Shown one piece after another: positions 17,480 through 25,959 of a stretch of DNA of 64,000 nucleotides. Below the pieces are notes generated by a model. The model ran no database searches and was not told where the DNA came from. It saw nothing but the letters and a program-made list of their open reading frames with translations. The stretch is from contig NZ_JAHBYD010000005.1 of NCBI RefSeq assembly GCF_019636135.1, positions 1 through 64,000 on the forward strand. The letters are read 5' to 3'. The position numbers and the translations under genes were made by a program. This DNA is from Phenylobacterium sp. (GTDB lineage: Bacteria; Pseudomonadota; Alphaproteobacteria; Caulobacterales; Caulobacteraceae). Each line of letters begins with the position of its first letter. The first letter of the stretch is position 1.

Positions 17480-19078
17480 ATGAGCCGCTCGCGCTGGTAC
17501 GCGCCGCTGACCGCCCTGCTGGGCGGGCTGGCCGCGGGCGTCGCGCACCCGCCGTTCGGCATGATCCTGGGCCTCCTGGGCTACAGCCTGATCCTGCTGC
17601 GGCTGGAGACGATCCAGGGTCCGAAACCGCTGCGCGCGGCCTTCGGGCTCGGATGGCTGGCGGGCCTCGGCTACTTCGGCGTCTCCACCTGGTGGATCGG
17701 CGAGCCGTTCCTGGTGGATTCGCGCACCTACGGCTGGATGGCGCCGTTCGCGATCGTGCTGATGGGCGGCGGGCTGGCGCTGTTCTGGGGCGCCGCCGGG
17801 GCGGCCTACCGGGCGCTCAGGCCCCGCAGCGCCTGGAAGCCGCTGGTGTTCGCGGGCGTCTTCGCCGCCGCCGAGTGGCTGCGCGGGCATGTCCTCACGG
17901 GCTTCCCCTGGGACCTGGTCGGCGAGAGCTGGCGGGCCGGCAGCGCGCCGTCGCAGGCGGCGGCGCTGGTCGGCGCCTACGGCCTCGGCTGGATCACGCT
18001 GGCCATCGCCTCGGCGCCTGCGACCCTGATGCTGCCGGTGCGGCGGCTGGCCCAGGCGGGGCTGATGATCGTCGCGGGCGTGGCGCTGACGGCGCTCTAC
18101 GCGGGCGGCGCGGGCCGGCTCGCCGCGGCGGCGCGGCCGATCTACGCCAGGGACGCCCCGGTGATCCGCGTCGTGCAGGCCGACATCGACCAGAAGGAGA
18201 AGTGGCGGCCCGACAACCTGAACGCCGTCTTCGCCGACTACGAGCGCCTGAGCCAGACGCCGGCCAGGGTCCGCCCCGACATCGTGATCTGGCCCGAGGG
18301 CGCGCTGCCCGCGGTGATCGACGACCTGATCGCCGACCCGGGCTGGAGCCGCCGCCTGCGCGAGGTGGTCCAGCCGGGGCAGACGCTCCTGATGGGCGCC
18401 AACCGCGCCGAGGCCCACGCGGGCCGCTACCGCTACTACAACACCCTGATCGCCTTCCGGCGCGACGCCGAGGCGCTGCGCGTCTCCGGCTTCTACGACA
18501 AGCACCGGCTGGTGCCGTTCGGCGAGTACATGCCGCTGGGCGACTTCGCCCGCGCCATCGGCTTCCGCAGCCTCGTCCACATGGAGGACGACTTCACCGC
18601 CGGGCCGAAGCCCCGGCCGCTCGCCGCGCCGGGCCTGCCCGCCGTACAGCCGCTGATCTGCTACGAGGCGCTGTTCCCGGGCTTCGGCGCCGGCGGCAGG
18701 CAGCGGCCCCGCTGGATCCTCAACGTCTCGAACGACGCCTGGTTCGGCCGCACCAGCGGGCCGTGGCAGCACCTCAACATCGCCAGCTACCGCGCCATCG
18801 AGCAGGGCCTGCCCATCGTGCGCGCCACGCCCACGGGCGTCTCGGCGGTCATCGACGCCCAGGGCCGGGTCATGTCGGGCAAGCAGCTCGGCCTGGGCGG
18901 GTTCGGCGTCATCGACGCGCGCCTGCCCGAACCCACCGCGCCGACGCCCTACAGCCGGCTGGGGGACTGGCCGTTCGCGGGACTCCTGGTCCTCTCGGGC
19001 CTCGCATGGCTCGCCGGACGCCGGCGTCGGCGCCGCGTGGCCGAGCCTGCGGCGGACCGCACGCTTGGCGCCACATAA
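17480..19078 (+). CDS. lnt: Apolipoprotein N-acyltransferase
   Basis: Inner-membrane enzyme that adds the third acyl chain to lipoproteins. The 532-residue protein has about six N-terminal helices (residues 1-215), the nitrilase-like periplasmic domain (about 225-490) and a last helix near 500. The catalytic triad is present: Glu in VIWPEGALPAV, Lys in GFYDKHRLVPFGEYMP, and Cys in PLICYEALFPGF. The ATG at 17480 gives MSRSRWYAPLTALLGG, a normal Lnt start. The TAA stop lies inside a palindrome that may control metK. Confidence 0.95.
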   Translation: MSRSRWYAPLTALLGGLAAGVAHPPFGMILGLLGYSLILLRLETIQGPKPLRAAFGLGWLAGLGYFGVSTWWIGEPFLVDSRTYGWMAPFAIVLMGGGLALFWGAAGAAYRALRPRSAWKPLVFAGVFAAAEWLRGHVLTGFPWDLVGESWRAGSAPSQAAALVGAYGLGWITLAIASAPATLMLPVRRLAQAGLMIVAGVALTALYAGGAGRLAAAARPIYARDAPVIRVVQADIDQKEKWRPDNLNAVFADYERLSQTPARVRPDIVIWPEGALPAVIDDLIADPGWSRRLREVVQPGQTLLMGANRAEAHAGRYRYYNTLIAFRRDAEALRVSGFYDKHRLVPFGEYMPLGDFARAIGFRSLVHMEDDFTAGPKPRPLAAPGLPAVQPLICYEALFPGFGAGGRQRPRWILNVSNDAWFGRTSGPWQHLNIASYRAIEQGLPIVRATPTGVSAVIDAQGRVMSGKQLGLGGFGVIDARLPEPTAPTPYSRLGDWPFAGLLVLSGLAWLAGRRRRRRVAEPAADRTLGAT

Positions 19079-19090
19079 GGATTTCTTTAT
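19075..19090. promoter_or_regulatory. AT-rich palindrome upstream of metK, possible operator
   Basis: ATAAGGATTTCTTTAT is an inverted repeat with six of eight paired positions, in an otherwise very GC-rich gap, 59 bases before metK and overlapping the lnt stop. It resembles the ATAAAGA/TCTTTAT-type sites of ArsR-family SAM- or SAH-sensing repressors of the methionine cycle (SahR/SamR). This link is from recall and remains a hypothesis. No obvious riboswitch fold is seen in the 71-base gap. Confidence 0.35.
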
Positions 19091-19149
19091 AGGCGGGCGA
19101 CCCACGCCCCCGCGTCGCGTGCCGACCTGACTCTCCCGGAGCCCCAGCC

Positions 19150-20370
19150 TTGAGCCGTTCCAGCTACATCTTCACCAGCGAAAGCGTGTCCGAAGGCCAC
19201 CCCGACAAGGTCGCCGACCGCATCTCGGACACCGTCGTCGACGCCTTCCTGAGCGTGCAGCCCGAGGCGCGCGTCGCCTGCGAGACGCTGGTGACCACCA
19301 ACCGCATCGTGCTGGCGGGCGAAGTGCGCGCCGGCCAGCCGGGCGCGTCGAAGGGCGAGAACAAGGCGCTCACGAAGGAGATCGTGAAGAGCCTGGAGCC
19401 CAAGGTCCGCGCCGCGATCAAGGATATCGGCTACGAGCAGAAGGGCTTCCACTGGAACAAGGCCAAGTTCGCCTGCCACCTGCACGAACAGTCGGCCCAC
19501 ATCGCCCAGGGCGTCGACGCCACCGACAAGAAGGACGAGGGCGCCGGCGACCAGGGCATCATGTTCGGCTACGCCTGCGACGAGACCCCGGCGCTGATGC
19601 CGGCCACCCTGCAGTACAGCCACGACATCCTGAAGAAGCTGTCGGAAGTGCGCCACTCGGGCGAGTGCCCGGTGCTGGAGCCCGACGCCAAGAGCCAGGT
19701 CACCGTCCGCTACGAGGACGGCCGCCCGGTGGAGATCCTGCAGATCGTGGTGTCGACCCAGCACAAGAAGCGCCTGGGCCTGCACATCGCCACGCCGAAG
19801 CGCCTGGAGGGCGTGATCAAGCCCTACGTCGAGAGCGTCATCCCGGCGGGCCTGATCACCCGCAAGACCAAATGGCACATCAACCCGACCGGCCGCTTCG
19901 AGATCGGCGGGCCCGACGGCGACGCCGGCGTCACCGGCCGCAAGATCATCGTCGACACCTACGGCGGCGCGGCCCCGCACGGCGGCGGCGCGTTCTCGGG
20001 CAAGGACCCGACCAAGGTGGACCGCTCGGCCGCCTACGCCTGCCGCTACCTGGCCAAGAACGTGGTCGCCGCGGGCCTGGCGAAGAAATGCACCATCCAG
20101 ATCAGCTACGCGATCGGCGTGGCCCAGCCGCTCTCCTTCTACGTCGACCTGCACAACACCGGCGAGATCGACCCGGCGAAGCTGGAAGTGGCCCTGCCGG
20201 AGCTGATCGGCGGCGCCACGCCGCGGGCGATCCGCGAGCACCTGCAGCTCAACCGCCCGATCTACGCCCGCACCGCGGCCTACGGCCACTTCGGCCGCCA
20301 GCCCGACAACGAAGGCGGCTTCTCCTGGGAACGCGCCGACCTCGTCGCGGAACTCCAGAAGCTGGCGTAG
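19150..20370 (+). CDS. metK: S-adenosylmethionine synthetase
   Basis: Makes SAM from methionine and ATP in the cytosol. The 406-residue protein begins [20 protein letters not shown], the highly conserved N-terminal motif with the ATP-binding His. The loop with [12 protein letters not shown] (residues about 136-147) and the phosphate-binding [19 protein letters not shown] (near 282-300) are intact. It has a short alphaproteobacterial insertion and ends [13 protein letters not shown]. The start is TTG, fixed by the family N-terminus. It lies 71 bases after lnt, with the AT-rich palindrome in between; trmB follows after a repeat. Confidence 0.97.
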   Translation: MSRSSYIFTSESVSEGHPDKVADRISDTVVDAFLSVQPEARVACETLVTTNRIVLAGEVRAGQPGASKGENKALTKEIVKSLEPKVRAAIKDIGYEQKGFHWNKAKFACHLHEQSAHIAQGVDATDKKDEGAGDQGIMFGYACDETPALMPATLQYSHDILKKLSEVRHSGECPVLEPDAKSQVTVRYEDGRPVEILQIVVSTQHKKRLGLHIATPKRLEGVIKPYVESVIPAGLITRKTKWHINPTGRFEIGGPDGDAGVTGRKIIVDTYGGAAPHGGGAFSGKDPTKVDRSAAYACRYLAKNVVAAGLAKKCTIQISYAIGVAQPLSFYVDLHNTGEIDPAKLEVALPELIGGATPRAIREHLQLNRPIYARTAAYGHFGRQPDNEGGFSWERADLVAELQKLA

Positions 20371-20382
20371 CCCCTATCTCTT

Positions 20383-20470
20383 GAACGTCATCCCCGGGCT
20401 TGTCCCGGGGATCCAGACGCGCCGGCGGTCAGGTCATGATCGCCGGCGTCGGCGTTTCTGGATGGCCCCC
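20383..20470. repeat. Second, diverged copy of the family A repeat between metK and trmB
   Basis: The segment 20383-20415 matches the left arm of the 7103-7245 repeat at most positions, with an 8-base stem TCCCCGGG/CCCGGGGA at 20391-20411. A second nested pairing (CCAGACGC...GCGTTTCTGG with GCCGGCG/CGCCGGC inside) runs from about 20412 to 20463. The right half towards 20520 is decayed. It occupies the 171-base gap between the two genes. Confidence 0.65.
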
Positions 20471-20541
20471 GGGCCGTGCCGAAGGAACGGCCCGCCCGGG
20501 GCAGGCTCCCAGGCCCGGCCATGACGATCTAAAGGTTGAGC

Positions 20542-21225
20542 ATGACCGACCACCACCCGCCGCTCCGGTCGTTCGGCCGGCTGAAGTCGCGGCCGATCAA
20601 GCCGCGCCAGGCCGCGCTGATGGCGGCGCGGCTGCCCGGCCTGCGCATCCCCGCAGGCCCCGTCGATCCCGCGGCCCTCATGCCCGGCGCGGCCGAGGCC
20701 TGGCTGGAGATCGGCTTCGGCGGCGGCGAGCACATGGCCGCCCAGGCCGGCCGCCACCCCGGCGTGCTGATCCTGGGCGCCGAGCCCTTCGTCAACGGCG
20801 TGGCCAGCGCCGTGCGCCACATCGACGAGCAGGGGCTGGAGAACGTCCGCCTGCACGACGGCGACGTCCGCGACCTCGTCGCGCGCCTGCCCGACGCCGG
20901 CCTGGCGCGGATCTTCATCCTGTTCCCTGACCCGTGGCCCAAGGCCCGCCAGCAGAAGCGCCGCCTGGTCCAGCCCGAGCTGGTGGCCGACCTCGCGCGC
21001 ACGCTGAAGCCCGGCGGCCGCCTGCGGTTCGCCAGCGACGTGGCGAGCTACGTGGACCAGGCCCTGGAGCGCTTCCTGGCCAACCCCGCCTTCGCCTGGC
21101 CCGCCGAACGCGCCGACGACTGGCGCCGCCCGCCCGCCGACCACGTCACCACGCGCTACGAGGAGAAGCGCCTGGGAGACTGCGCGCCGGTGTTCCTGGA
21201 CTTCGTGCGCCTTCCCTTCCCATGA
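20542..21225 (+). CDS. trmB: tRNA (guanine-N7-)-methyltransferase
   Basis: SAM-dependent enzyme that makes m7G46 in tRNA. The 227-residue protein has the SAM-binding motif AWLEIGFGGGEHMAAQA and the family signature FILFPDPWPKARQQKRRLVQ. The C-terminal DWRRPPADHVTTRYEEKRL is the usual tRNA-contacting end. The ATG at 20542 is preferred over a TTG six bases earlier because the AAAGG site at 20531-20535 is correctly spaced only for the ATG. It converges on ppa, and the gap between them is a long inverted repeat. Confidence 0.94.
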   Translation: MTDHHPPLRSFGRLKSRPIKPRQAALMAARLPGLRIPAGPVDPAALMPGAAEAWLEIGFGGGEHMAAQAGRHPGVLILGAEPFVNGVASAVRHIDEQGLENVRLHDGDVRDLVARLPDAGLARIFILFPDPWPKARQQKRRLVQPELVADLARTLKPGGRLRFASDVASYVDQALERFLANPAFAWPAERADDWRRPPADHVTTRYEEKRLGDCAPVFLDFVRLPFP

Positions 21226-21246
21226 AATGGGAAGGGGGGACCGCTC

Positions 21247-21379
21247 GCCGAGGCCGGCGCCAGCCGGCCGTAGAGCGAGGGGTGGGAAGGGCAAGCGGCC
21301 GGCAGGGCCGTGGCGCCTGCTCAGGCGAGGCTTTCCCTTTCCACCGTCCGCTCTACAGCCGGCTGGCGCCGGCTTCGGC
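21247..21379. repeat. 31-base inverted repeat (family D) between convergent trmB and ppa
   Basis: Arms at 21247-21277 and 21349-21379 are reverse complements with two mismatches (core GCCGGCGCCAGCCGGC). Two further hairpins flank it: TTCCCAT/ATGGGAA at about 21216-21232, at the trmB stop, and CTTTCCCGC/GCGGGAAAG at about 21387-21409. The 190-base gap has no other content. It probably terminates both genes. Confidence 0.78.
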
Positions 21380-21415
21380 GGACGGTCCCCCTTTCCCGCA
21401 AGCGGGAAAGGAAGG

Positions 21416-21943
21416 TCAGCCCTTGTAGCGCTCGATCGACTGGCGGATGATGTCGGCGGCTTCCTCGGGGTCGGCCCAGCGGATGATGTCGACCGACTTG
21501 CCCTTCTCCAGGTCCTTGTAGTGCTTGAAGAAGTGGGCGATCTGCTCGGTCAGGATCGCGGGCAGCGAACGCCACGAGTCCACGCCCGCGTAGAACGGGT
21601 GCAGGGCGTCCACCGGCACCGCCAGGATCTTCTCGTCGCCGCCGGCCTCGTCGCGCATGATCAGCGCGCCCACCGGCCGCGCGCGGATGATCGCGCCGGG
21701 CACCACCGGGGTCGGGCCCACCACGATGATGTCCATCGGGTCGCCGTCGTCGGCGAGCGTGTGCGGGATGAAGCCGTAGTTGCCCGGATAGAACATCGCG
21801 GTGTGCAGGAAGCGGTCGACGTAGATCGCGCCGCTCTCCTTGTCGATTTCGTACTTCACCGGCTCCCCGCCCTGCGGGATCTCGATGAGCGCGTTGACGT
21901 CGTACGGCGGGTTCTTGCCGACGGGGATCTTGGAGAGGTCCAT
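21416..21943 (-). CDS. ppa: Inorganic pyrophosphatase (family I)
   Basis: Soluble enzyme that hydrolyses pyrophosphate to drive biosynthesis. The 175-residue length equals that of E. coli Ppa. Landmarks are KYEIDKESGAIYVDRFL, MFYPGNYGFIPHT, and the Mg2+-binding DDGDPMDIIVVGPTPV with its DxDPxD aspartates, then KDLEKGKSVDI near the end. The ATG giving MDLSKIPVGKNPP is chosen because it matches the family; the frame stays open for 22 more codons. It converges on trmB across an inverted repeat, and is divergent from the arsR operon. Confidence 0.96.
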   Translation of the reverse strand: MDLSKIPVGKNPPYDVNALIEIPQGGEPVKYEIDKESGAIYVDRFLHTAMFYPGNYGFIPHTLADDGDPMDIIVVGPTPVVPGAIIRARPVGALIMRDEAGGDEKILAVPVDALHPFYAGVDSWRSLPAILTEQIAHFFKHYKDLEKGKSVDIIRWADPEEAADIIRQSIERYKG

Positions 21944-22034
21944 GGGGGTCCTTCGGGGGGCACACACAAGAGTGGCGCGCTCTCTGGACCAAGCGCCCGG
22001 CGGATTCAACCGCTCACGCCGTCGCGGCGAGTGG

Positions 22035-22088
22035 TTGACTTATTCATAGCTCTGTAGTTATGGATCAATTCATAGCCTGAGAGTTATG
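22035..22088 (+). promoter_or_regulatory. arsR promoter with two tandem palindromic operators
   Basis: Two 18-base palindromes, CATAGCTCTGTAGTTATG at 22045-22062 and CATAGCCTGAGAGTTATG at 22071-22088, share the frame CATA-N10-TATG and start 26 bases apart. A TTGACT -35-like hexamer lies at 22035-22040, and the expected -10 zone (about 22058-22063) falls inside the first palindrome. The second ends two bases before the arsR start. This arrangement is that of autorepression by the encoded ArsR protein. Confidence 0.72.
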
Positions 22089-22090
22089 AG

Positions 22091-22414
22091 TTGACCGCCC
22101 CACACGACGAGATCTTCCGGACCCTGGCCGACCCGACGCGCCGCGCGCTGTTCGAGCGCCTGTGCCGGGAGGGCGAGCAGACGGTGGGCGCGCTGACCGC
22201 CCGGGCCGGCGTCTCCCAGCCGGCGGTGTCGAAGCACCTGGCGGCGCTGAAGAAGGCCGGGCTGGTGCGCGGCCGGCCCGACGGCCGCCAGACCCACTAC
22301 AGCGCCCGGATCGGCGCCCTGGCCCCGCTGATCGGCTGGACCAGCCAGCTCGCGGCGTTCTGGGAACGCAAGTTCGACGACCTCGAAGACCTGATGCGGA
22401 GGATGGACCAGTGA
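22091..22414 (+). CDS. ArsR-family transcriptional repressor
   Basis: A 107-residue winged-helix regulator. DEIFRTLADPTRRALFERLCREGEQTVGAL and the recognition helix VSQPAVSKHLAALKKAGLVR are typical of the ArsR subgroup that is paired with SRPBCC proteins. The metal-binding CxC of true arsenic sensors is absent (one cysteine only, in RLCREG), so the signal is probably not a metal. The start is TTG, since the ATG five bases earlier meets a stop at once. It is the first gene of a three-gene operon with 4-base overlaps and is preceded by two matching palindromes. Confidence 0.92.
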   Translation: MTAPHDEIFRTLADPTRRALFERLCREGEQTVGALTARAGVSQPAVSKHLAALKKAGLVRGRPDGRQTHYSARIGALAPLIGWTSQLAAFWERKFDDLEDLMRRMDQ

Positions 22415-22851
22415 GCGAGCCCCAACTGCGCAGCGTCGTCGTCGAGCGCGACATGCCCTTCCCGGCCGAGCGGCTGTGGCGGGCGCTGACCCAGCCGCAC
22501 CTGATGGAGGCATGGCTGATGAAGAACGACTTCCATCCGGCCGTCGGCCACAGGTTCCAGCTCAGGGGCGAGTGGGGCGGCGTGCTGGACTGCGAGGTCC
22601 TCGCCATCGAGGACGGCCGGTCGCTCTCCTACACCTGGGACTTCGCCAGCGAAGACCCGGCCTTCGCCCTGAAGAGCGTGGTCACCTTCACCCTGACGCC
22701 CACGGCCGCCGGCACGCACCTGCGCATGGAGCAGTCCGGTTTCCGGCCCGGCCAGAAGCAGGCCTACGGCGGCGCGCGCCTCGGCTGGACCAGGTTCTTC
22801 GACAACCTGGAACAGGTCCTGGCGCGGACCGACGAGGAGGACGGCCGATGA
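22411..22851 (+). CDS. SRPBCC/AHSA1-domain protein
   Basis: The 146-residue protein is a single AHSA1-like START fold: VVVERDMPFPAERLWRALTQPHLMEAWLM at the start, WGGVLDCEVLAIEDGRSLSYTW in the middle and GGARLGWTRFFDNLEQVLA at the end. Such proteins hold hydrophobic ligands in a deep pocket and are commonly encoded directly after ArsR regulators, probably as ligand binders or modifiers. The GTG start overlaps the arsR stop (GTGA), and its TGA overlaps the ATG of the next gene. The ligand is unknown. Confidence 0.88.
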   Translation: MSEPQLRSVVVERDMPFPAERLWRALTQPHLMEAWLMKNDFHPAVGHRFQLRGEWGGVLDCEVLAIEDGRSLSYTWDFASEDPAFALKSVVTFTLTPTAAGTHLRMEQSGFRPGQKQAYGGARLGWTRFFDNLEQVLARTDEEDGR

Positions 22852-23063
22852 GCCCCCTGATGCGACGGATCCACCGCTGGCTCTCGATGGCCTTCACGGC
22901 CGGCTTCATCGCCGTCTCGGTGGCGATGATCCTGGCGAAGGGCGGCCAGCCGCCGCAATGGGTATATTTCCTGGCGGTCGTCCCCCTGTTCGGCCTCTTC
23001 GGCACGGGCCTCTACCTCTTCGCCCTGCCCTACCTGGCCAAGGCGCGGCGCGCGGGCGGATGA
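22848..23063 (+). CDS. Small two-helix membrane protein in the arsR operon
   Basis: The 71-residue protein starts MSPLMRRIHRWLSMAF, has a first helix near residues 12-30 (MAFTAGFIAVSVAMILA), a short loop GGQPPQWVY, and a second helix near residues 40-62 (FLAVVPLFGLFGTGLYLFAL), ending KARRAGG. Its ATG overlaps the SRPBCC gene stop (ATGA), which supports it being a real, coupled gene. Similar short proteins follow ArsR-SRPBCC pairs in other bacteria; the function is unknown. Confidence 0.75.
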   Translation: MSPLMRRIHRWLSMAFTAGFIAVSVAMILAKGGQPPQWVYFLAVVPLFGLFGTGLYLFALPYLAKARRAGG

Positions 23064-23217
23064 CCGACAGGCCTCGGGGGCGGGCCTGAGGCTTCCGCGG
23101 CTCCCGCGGACATTGCGCTCTCGAAACATCGGTACGGTGCGATTGACGTGGCGACCGACCTGAGGTTGGCTTCCCAAAACGGCGCCCATCAGAAGGCGCG
23201 ATGGAGGACCCCGACCC

Positions 23218-24729
23218 ATGACCACCGCGCCCGCCGCGGCCGATCGTCTGCCGCTCCGAACCAAGGTGGCCTTCGGAATCGGGAGCTCGGCCGAGATCAT
23301 CGCACTCTACGCGGTCTCGAGCTTCGCGCTCATCTACTACAATCAGGTCCTGGGCGTGCCCGCGCACTGGATCGGCATCGCCATCTCGGTCAGCCTGGTC
23401 CTCGACGGCCTGACGGAGCCCCTGGTGGGGTCGTGGTCCGACCGGACGAAGAACTCGAAGCTGGGCCGCCGGCATCCGTGGATGTACGCCGCGCCGATCC
23501 CGATCGCGCTCACCTTCTACTTCATCTTCAATCCACCGGCGGGCCTCAGCCCCCTTGCCCTCACGATCTGGTGCGGCGCCTTCGTCTCGCTGCTGCGCCA
23601 GGTGATGACCTTCTTCCACACGCCGCACCTGGCGCTCGGCGCCGAGCTGTCGCCCAACTACATCGAGCGCTCGAAGGTGATGGCCTACAACAGCTTCTTC
23701 ACCTGGGCGGGCGGCGCGTCGATGTCGTGGATCGCCTACAGCTACTTCTTCCCGTCGACCCCGCAGTACCCGCGCGGCCTGCTGAATCCGGCGCCCTGGC
23801 CCACCTTCGCGCTCACGATGGCGGTGACCATCGTCCTGGTGCTGTTCGCCTCGGCCTGGTTCACCCGCGACCGCATCCCGTTCCTGCCGCAGCCGCAGGC
23901 GGACGTGAAGAAGTTCAGCATGACGGAGTTCTTCGCCGACGTCTGGAAGGCGCTCCGGAACCACAACTACGTCTGGCTGCTGGTCGGCATCTTCTTCCTG
24001 TCGATGATGATCGGGCTGAAGGAAGGCCTGCGCCTCTACACCGCGACCTTCTACTGGGGCCTCAACAGCGAGCAGTTGCGCCTGTTCGTGATCGGCAGCT
24101 TCGCCGGCTACGCCACCGCCTTCGTCTTCGCCGCGCGCATGCACGGCAGGTTCGACAAGCGCGCGACCATGGTCTGGGGCGCGATCGCCTATTCGGTCAC
24201 CACCGCCGCGCCCCTGGTCGCCGGCATCATGGGTGTCCTGACGCCGCAGACGCCGGGCCTCGTCTGGATGCTGATCGCATGGTCGGCGCTGTCCTACGGG
24301 TCGATGAGCGTGCTGCAGATCGGCGCCATGTCGGCGCTGGCCGACATCGCCGACGAGAACGAGCTGCGCTTCGGCGTGCGGCAGGAGGGCATCCTCTATT
24401 CCACGCGCGCGCTGGCGGCGAAGATCGACCAGGCCATCGGCTCGCTGCTGGCCGGCTTCGTGCTCTTCATCATCGCCTTCCCGGAGAAGGCCAGGCCCGG
24501 GGCGGTGGCGCACGACACACTGGTCAACCTGGCGCTCTGGGACGGCGTGCTGGCGGCCGTACCCGGCGTGATCGCCGCCATCTGCTATGGCCGCTACGCG
24601 ATCGACCGGGCCAGCTACGAGGCGACCCGGGCGGCCATCCTGGCGCGTCGCGCCGCGGGCGCGCAGCCGCCCGAAGCGCCGGCGGTGAAGGATCCGCCCG
24701 GCGTCGTGGCCGCGACCCCGGCCGGGTAG
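23218..24729 (+). CDS. GPH-family (MelB-like) sugar:cation symporter, MFS superfamily
   Basis: The 503-residue inner-membrane protein has 12 predicted helices. The N-terminus RTKVAFGIGSSAEIIALYAVSS and the loop DGLTEPLVGSWSDRTKNSKLGRRHPWMY with its conserved Asp and GRRHPWM are the glycoside-pentoside-hexuronide family marks. ALADIADENELRFGVRQEG in the C-half is the second family motif. Substrates of the family are sugars or glycosides, moved with Na+ or H+; this one cannot be assigned. The gene stands alone and converges with a glycosyltransferase-like gene three bases later. Confidence 0.88.
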   Translation: MTTAPAAADRLPLRTKVAFGIGSSAEIIALYAVSSFALIYYNQVLGVPAHWIGIAISVSLVLDGLTEPLVGSWSDRTKNSKLGRRHPWMYAAPIPIALTFYFIFNPPAGLSPLALTIWCGAFVSLLRQVMTFFHTPHLALGAELSPNYIERSKVMAYNSFFTWAGGASMSWIAYSYFFPSTPQYPRGLLNPAPWPTFALTMAVTIVLVLFASAWFTRDRIPFLPQPQADVKKFSMTEFFADVWKALRNHNYVWLLVGIFFLSMMIGLKEGLRLYTATFYWGLNSEQLRLFVIGSFAGYATAFVFAARMHGRFDKRATMVWGAIAYSVTTAAPLVAGIMGVLTPQTPGLVWMLIAWSALSYGSMSVLQIGAMSALADIADENELRFGVRQEGILYSTRALAAKIDQAIGSLLAGFVLFIIAFPEKARPGAVAHDTLVNLALWDGVLAAVPGVIAAICYGRYAIDRASYEATRAAILARRAAGAQPPEAPAVKDPPGVVAATPAG

Positions 24730-24732
24730 GGC

Positions 24733-25503
24733 TCAGCCCGGCCGCATCGCCTCGATGAGGCTGCCGGTGTAGGCCGCGTGGCCCACGTGGGTCAGGCGCG
24801 CCGAGACGTCGGCCCAGATCTCGCCGCCCAGGTCGCGCCAGCGGCGGCAGAAGGCGTAGTCCTCGGAGAGGTACGCGCCCGTCTCGGGCTCGATCATGGT
24901 GTCGAACACCATGACGGTCTCGGCTGCCTGGTTGTCGGCCATGTCGCGCATGTTGGCGCGCAGCTCGGGGTGGGCGTCGAACAGGCGCTGCATCGCGGGC
25001 CGGCCGATCATCAGGAAGCCCGTGCCGCCGTAGGCGACCTTCGCATAGCCGTCGACGACCTCGATCGAATGGTCGGGCGTCGGGATGAAGCGCACCACGT
25101 AGCCGATCGAGGCGGCCTGCAGGTCCCTCACGTCGGCCTTGGCCGCGGCGCGCACCTTCTCCCAGTCGATCTTCTTCAGCGGGCAGACCGCGGCGATCAC
25201 GTCCTTGTCGGCGTCCAGCAGGCGGAAGACGTTCTCCGGCGCAAACCCGATGTCGGCGTCGATGTAGAGGATGTGCGTGGCCTCGGGGTGGGCCAGGAAC
25301 TGCGCCGCCAGCCGCGAGCGGCCGCGGGTGATCAGCGCCTCGCCGCCCATCATGTCCACGTACAGGCCGACGCCCCTGATGCGGCAGGCGTCCTGCAGCC
25401 GCAGCAGCGACTCCACGAAATAGAGGTTCAACTGGCCGCCGTAGCAGGGGACGGCGAGGTAGATGTAGGGCTTGGCGGCGTCCGGCATGATGCGCGCGAC
25501 CAT
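24733..25503 (-). CDS. Glycosyltransferase-like protein with DxD motif
   Basis: The 256-residue soluble protein starts KPYIYLAVPCYGGQLNLYF, has GEALITRGRSRLAAQFLAHPEATHILYIDADIGFAPENVFRLL with a DAD nucleotide-sugar-binding motif near residue 85, and ends with LSEDYAFCRRWRDLGGEIWADVSARLTHVG. This pattern matches GT-A fold proteins of bacteria that act on nucleotide-sugars, but no acceptor can be named. The start could be 25503 or the ATG five codons later. It follows the vanZ-like gene by 10 bases on the same strand and may share its message. Confidence 0.75.
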   Translation of the reverse strand: MVARIMPDAAKPYIYLAVPCYGGQLNLYFVESLLRLQDACRIRGVGLYVDMMGGEALITRGRSRLAAQFLAHPEATHILYIDADIGFAPENVFRLLDADKDVIAAVCPLKKIDWEKVRAAAKADVRDLQAASIGYVVRFIPTPDHSIEVVDGYAKVAYGGTGFLMIGRPAMQRLFDAHPELRANMRDMADNQAAETVMVFDTMIEPETGAYLSEDYAFCRRWRDLGGEIWADVSARLTHVGHAAYTGSLIEAMRPG

Positions 25504-25513
25504 AGTGGCCGTG

Positions 25514-25903
25514 TCAGGCGCGCGCCATACGCCGCGCCGCGAGGTAGCCGGCGACCGCCAGGGCCACGCCGACGGCGTCGGCGGCGAAGTCCAGCGGGTC
25601 GGAGTGGCGCCCCGTCGGGGTCAGGCCCTGGAGGATCTCGATGAAGACGCCGAAGACCAGCGCGTAGGCCGGGATCGCCAGCGCGCGCTTCGGCGCGAGC
25701 AGGTAGCCGGTGACGGTCAGCACGAACCAGGCCGCCGCATGCTCGAACCGGTCGCCCGTGCCGGGATCGGGCAGGTCGGCGGTCGGCAGCACGCACAGGA
25801 CGAGCAGGATCGCCGTGGCGAGCGCGTAGAGTCCGAGCCGCAGGGGTCTCGGGAGGCGGTCCGGGCGCGGAAAGCGGTGCTGAGGCATCGGCCTTACTTG
25901 CAC
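25514..25903 (-). CDS. VanZ-like membrane protein
   Basis: The 129-residue protein has three to four helices: LRLGLYALATAILLVLCVLP, AAAWFVLTVTGYLLAP and ALVFGVFIEILQGLTP. The family pattern DRFEHAAAWFVLT ... FIEILQGL ... SDPLDFAADAVGVALA is intact. VanZ-like proteins sit in the inner membrane; most have unknown roles, and teicoplanin resistance is known only for the enterococcal case. A second ATG five codons in (MPQHRF) is an alternative start. It is divergent from the HAD hydrolase gene. Confidence 0.85.
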   Translation of the reverse strand: MQVRPMPQHRFPRPDRLPRPLRLGLYALATAILLVLCVLPTADLPDPGTGDRFEHAAAWFVLTVTGYLLAPKRALAIPAYALVFGVFIEILQGLTPTGRHSDPLDFAADAVGVALAVAGYLAARRMARA

Positions 25904-25959
25904 GTCCGATTGCGGCTCTCTAGCGTCCGCGCCGCTGAGAATTGGTGCAGGAGCGGTGC

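Noticed and set aside
19079..19149. SAM riboswitch upstream of metK
   Set aside because: The gap is only 71 bases, with no recognisable SAM-II or SAM/SAH pseudoknot elements; the AT-rich dyad is a better candidate for control.
21247..21379. Insertion sequence remnant between trmB and ppa
   Set aside because: There is a long dyad but no transposase frame, target duplication or IS-like termini.
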